From assembly GCA_018822065.1 (NCBI GenBank), contig JAHJKV010000326.1, forward strand, positions 1-8,344: a stretch of DNA of 8,344 nucleotides, read 5' to 3'. Made by a program: the position numbers and the translations under genes. Source of the stretch: Pseudomonadota bacterium. GTDB taxonomy: Bacteria; Desulfobacterota; Desulfovibrionia; Desulfovibrionales; Desulfovibrionaceae. The notes beneath the pieces were generated by a model. That model was not told where the DNA came from, ran no database searches, and worked only from the letters and a program-made list of their open reading frames with translations. Shown piece after piece: positions 6,801 through 8,344 of the stretch; within the stretch, counting starts at the first letter, position 1, and each line of letters starts with the position of its first letter.

Positions 6801-7524
6801 TTTCGTCTTTGAATGCTTCCACAAACTCAACAAGCTCATCGAGCTGCACGGCGAATTCATCGCCCAGACCCAAAAGGGAGAAGACCTCAGCCCGTTGATC
6901 ACACGAATCAACACGCTGACAGAGGATATCGATCTCCCCTTCCTTCTGGAGGAAATCCCCCAGGCACTGGCGGAATCCAAGTCCGGGGTGGAACAGGTGG
7001 CGACCATCGTGAAGGCCATCAAGCAATTCGCCCACCCCGATGAGGGCACGATACATAGCATCGACGTCAACCAGGCACTGGAACAGACGGCCACCGTCTC
7101 CAGAAACGAGTGGAAACTGATTGCCGACGTTGTTTTCCATCTCGACAAGGGCGCGCCACATATCAAAGGCTACCCCGGCCCGTTGAACCAGGTGTTCCTG
7201 AACATCCTGGTGAACGCGTCCCATGCCATCCGCGAGAAGAACAGCGCCACCGGAAACAAGGGGATCATCACCATCACCACTACGGGCAGGGAAGACGGCC
7301 TCACCATCCGCATTGAGGACACGGGCACAGGCATCGCCCCGGGTTCCCTGGGTCAGATCTTCGACCCCTTCTTCACCACCAAGGAGGTGGGCAAGGGCAC
7401 TGGACAAGGCCTGAGCATCTCCTATTCCATCATCACCGAGAAGCACCACGGCACCATCGAAGTGGAAAGCGAACTCGGCTCGGGCACAGCCTTCATCATC
7501 AACCTCCCCTTGGGTGAAGAGTAA
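3838..7524 (+). CDS. SLC5/SSS transporter-fused PAS sensor histidine kinase
   Basis: This 1228-residue inner-membrane protein has the CbrA-like architecture. Residues 1 to about 518 are a sodium/solute-symporter-type module with roughly 13 helices, including the motif PRQFHVAVVEAPSEKSVL (264-281) typical of kinase-linked members. Next come a STAC-like linker (about 520-640), a coiled coil (about 650-697), PAS 1 (about 697-815, PAC end FIEGIAEDITKRK), a second coiled coil (815-845) and PAS 2 (about 845-950). HisKA follows, with phosphoacceptor His974 in GQLAAGIAHEINTPIQY. The ATPase domain has the N box (Asn1122, Asn1126), the DTGTG box (1161-1165), FDPFF (1175-1179) and the glycine lid GKGTGQGL (1185-1192). 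All catalytic motifs are intact, so it should autophosphorylate. There is no receiver domain, and no response regulator lies nearby. The ligand is unknown; kinases of this class sense or transport small solutes such as amino acids. The start overlaps the small membrane gene by ATGA and lacks its own good Shine-Dalgarno. No clear terminator follows. Confidence 0.95.
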   Translation: MNIFIILSIIGVYIVALFLIAFYAGRDTPALTRLSTHPIVYALSIAVYCTSWTFYGSVGKAATSGLSFLPIYLGPTLAICLWWFLLRRLIRIKNRFRITSIADFISARYEKSSALACLVTLMALIGTMPYIALQFKAIKSTFIMIAIPETTIGFWISAHFGPFMVLLMAAFTILFGVRKLDSTERHRGMITAIAAESLIKLTAFLACGIYVTYVLADGFSDIFDNHFFADPDLAAITSVALTGSDYITWATLLILSMSAIMFLPRQFHVAVVEAPSEKSVLTAMWVFPLYMLAINIFVLPIAAYGLQSGLSSSGADMFMLQIPLLHGHTWLAFFVFIGGFSAATSMVMISAMTMSTMAVNHLLLPLFNMSERFAPMRQHLLHWRWVAVVLIISLGYWFETQLGDSYALVNMGLISFAAALQFAPATLGALLWKAGSKKGAMLGLLAGFLVWSYTLLLPAFIKSGWLSPSLLTQGPWGIELLRPEALLGLTALPSLAHSVFWSMLANISAFLFGSILLGQSEQESRIALEFVTIVDRRDRPHSRINTPADIDLEQKRHLLKAALLEYLDEETSEAILIDALMKLDAPDREHLSVVEFSELHRNIETSLAGSIGAAMAHRVLNRQDIFTPKEKQHLSTLYAELLSSMNVSPQELTERINFYQERETLLTTHSRELELRIMEKEREIAARVKAEQALMATEQKYRSIFDNALEGIFQLSPAGQFLMANPAMATILGYDSPQLLIENVADIRQLLPVPPKRYDLFMKKLRSGYLVENFEIQAVHTRSATIWLSLNARPSLDQAGQLMFIEGIAEDITKRKTAEEKLQQYQEGLEEQVRTRTAEVRENQVFLQEVLDGIQASILVVRRSDTVILDCNSIAEKMLQSSRKELISKPASALGEALFSNTQSQADLANETLLHLKDGTILPVLVNKLLVVYKGELAHAIIFFDIRERKALERQANMAQKLQSIGQLAAGIAHEINTPIQYIGSNVSFVFECFHKLNKLIELHGEFIAQTQKGEDLSPLITRINTLTEDIDLPFLLEEIPQALAESKSGVEQVATIVKAIKQFAHPDEGTIHSIDVNQALEQTATVSRNEWKLIADVVFHLDKGAPHIKGYPGPLNQVFLNILVNASHAIREKNSATGNKGIITITTTGREDGLTIRIEDTGTGIAPGSLGQIFDPFFTTKEVGKGTGQGLSISYSIITEKHHGTIEVESELGSGTAFIINLPLGEE

Positions 7525-7541
7525 ATCAACCCCTTCCCCTC

Positions 7542-7566
7542 GCAGCCGCCGCAGCCGCAGCCGCCG
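7542..7566 (+). repeat. GCAGCC-type short tandem repeat after the kinase gene
   Basis: The stretch reads as GCAGCCGCC, GCAGCC, GCAGCCGCC, so a 9-base unit occurs twice around a 6-base partial copy. It starts 17 bases after the kinase stop. It is not self-complementary, so it is not a terminator hairpin. No function is evident. Confidence 0.7.
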
Positions 7567-7632
7567 TAGAATGCCCTTGCCGGAAACGACCTCCGTGTCC
7601 AAAAGACCTGCCGCTCTTCTCCGCTCATTTAC

Positions 7633-7660
7633 TTGCCTTTCCCTCCTGCTTCTGTATTAT
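7633..7660 (+). promoter_or_regulatory. Candidate sigma-70 promoter of the FIST gene
   Basis: TTGCCT (7633-7638) and TATTAT (7655-7660) are separated by 16 bp. The -10 box matches the consensus at 5 of 6 positions and the -35 at 4 of 6. Transcription would start near 7667, giving a leader of about 40 bases before the ATG at 7707. The -35 box and the T/C-rich spacer start resemble those of the candidate acr3 promoter. Confidence 0.55.
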
Positions 7661-7670
7661 AAAAATACAG
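7652..7670. promoter_or_regulatory. Perfect inverted repeat over the -10 box (possible operator)
   Basis: CTGTATT (7652-7658) and AATACAG (7664-7670) are perfect 7-bp inverted repeats around ATAAA. The left arm contains the start of the predicted -10 box TATTAT and the right arm covers the predicted transcription start. A dimeric repressor bound here would block the promoter. There is no U tract after it, so it is not a terminator. It superficially recalls a LexA box, but the CTG to CAG gap is 13 rather than 10 bases. Confidence 0.5.
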
Positions 7671-7706
7671 GTGCCATTACTGGTTGCAAAAAGGGGATGG
7701 ACTGGC

Positions 7707-8344
7707 ATGAACTCGCTGCAAGTATCCTGGTCTGAAACCAAACCGTGGGACCTCTCCGTCCTGGACGCGCTCGGTGGACCGCCGCACCTTGTCCTGGCCT
7801 TCTGGTCGGCACCGGATGAAATGGTGCAATACCCCCTGAAAACCCTGACTGAAGCCTATCCACATGCCCTGATCCTGGGATGCAGCACTGCCGGAGAAAT
7901 CGTTGGCACCCAGGTTCTGGACGGGCAGCTCACGGCCACGGCCATCCGCTTTGCCCATTCCAAGGTGCAGGGAAGGGCCGTTCGCACGGCAGATTTTCCC
8001 GGCAGCCTGGAGGCGGGAAAAGCCCTGGCCGAAATGCTCCCTCACGAAAATCTGGTCCATGTCCTTGTCCTCTCCGACGGCTTGAAGGTCAACGGTTCGG
8101 AACTGGTGCGCGGCATGACAGCCGGACTCCCCCCCACGGTCACCATCACCGGCGGCCTGGCCGCGGACGGCGACCGCTTCCAGCAGACCAGCGTCTTCTG
8201 GGAAGGCCGGGCCGAGTCGGGGACCATCGTCGCCGTGGGACTCTATGGCGACAAGCTCAAGATTGGATACGGCTCCATGGGCGGCTGGGACACATTCGGT
8301 CCAGAACGGATGATCACCTCCTCCCAGGGAAATGTCTTATTTGA
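7707..8344 (+). CDS. FIST-domain sensory protein (C-terminus beyond the window)
   Basis: The frame is open from the ATG at 7707 to the window edge (212 codons). An AAGGGG Shine-Dalgarno (7691-7696) lies 10 bases upstream. The visible part is a FIST N-terminal domain: LILGCSTAGEIVG (55-67), then LVLSDGLKVNGSELVRGM (120-137), TITGGLAADGDRF (146-158), and GYGSMGGWDTFGPERMITSSQGNVLF (about 187-212), all in the order and spacing of the family. No signal peptide or membrane helix is seen, so the sensor part is cytoplasmic. FIST domains are thought to bind small ligands, possibly amino acids, and are often joined to or encoded beside signalling domains such as histidine kinases, GGDEF or chemoreceptor modules. 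The FIST C domain and any output domain would lie beyond the window. It follows the transporter-fused kinase by 182 bp but has its own candidate promoter. Confidence 0.92.
   Translation, partial: MNSLQVSWSETKPWDLSVLDALGGPPHLVLAFWSAPDEMVQYPLKTLTEAYPHALILGCSTAGEIVGTQVLDGQLTATAIRFAHSKVQGRAVRTADFPGSLEAGKALAEMLPHENLVHVLVLSDGLKVNGSELVRGMTAGLPPTVTITGGLAADGDRFQQTSVFWEGRAESGTIVAVGLYGDKLKIGYGSMGGWDTFGPERMITSSQGNVLF

Noticed and set aside
7542..7566. CRISPR-like or regulatory repeat array
   Set aside because: The units are only 6-9 bases, directly adjacent and without spacers; it is simple low-complexity sequence.
7575..7600. Possible terminator after the kinase gene (GGAAACG/CGTGTCC)
   Set aside because: The stem has a mismatch, and the bases after it are AAAA on the coding strand rather than a T run.
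6136..7602. A 488-codon open frame on the minus strand opposite the kinase PAS 2, HisKA and ATPase regions
   Set aside because: It is antisense to intact, recognisable kinase motifs, matches no known family, and is rich in G, D, E, V and L as expected from the complement of GC-rich codons. Long antisense frames are common in such genes.
7652..7670. LexA (SOS) box reading of CTGTATTATAAAAATACAG
   Set aside because: The CTG and CAG ends are 13 bases apart, while the classical E. coli-type box needs 10, and a FIST gene is not an expected SOS target.

Overview
The window looks like chromosomal DNA of a GC-rich deltaproteobacterium, most likely a sulfate reducer of the Desulfovibrio/Pseudodesulfovibrio type. 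This rests on gene content and protein style: a stand-alone PilZ protein, an Acr3/thioredoxin-type ArsC pair, a very large transporter-fused histidine kinase and a FIST protein. It is inference, since no rRNA or other phylogenetic marker is present. No tRNA, rRNA, CRISPR array, insertion sequence or phage gene was seen.

Left part (1-1191): a leftward gene is cut by the window edge, leaving only its start, a strong ribosome binding site and an N-terminal export or membrane signal. It diverges from a rightward gene for a small exported protein of unknown function (312-848). That gene runs tail-to-tail into a leftward PilZ-domain gene (838-1191), a probable c-di-GMP receptor, with an 11-bp overlap of the two coding ends.

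Middle (1301-3434): a membrane-anchored single-domain rhodanese (1301-1762) precedes a compact arsenic-resistance unit. This unit has a candidate promoter (1806-1834), the arsenite efflux permease Acr3 (1845-2930), the LMW-phosphatase-fold arsenate reductase ArsC (2939-3376) and an intrinsic terminator (3401-3434). ArsC reduces arsenate to arsenite and Acr3 exports it. No arsR-type repressor lies in the window.

Right part (3435-8344): after an AT-rich leader, a 77-residue two-helix membrane protein overlaps by ATGA a 1228-residue sensor kinase. The kinase order is SLC5/SSS-type transporter, STAC-like linker, coiled coil, PAS, coiled coil, PAS, HisKA with an extended DHp, and HATPase. It has no receiver domain and no response-regulator gene is next to it. 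A 182-bp gap holds a GCAGCC-type repeat and a good candidate promoter whose -10 box lies inside a perfect inverted repeat. It leads into a FIST-domain sensory protein (7707 to the window end, incomplete). The small protein, kinase and FIST gene are the most interesting ensemble: a possible solute-sensing system in which a transporter-like sensor, a small membrane partner and a soluble ligand-sensing FIST protein are neighbours. Every component belongs to a known family or fold type, so novelty, if any, would be in the combination.
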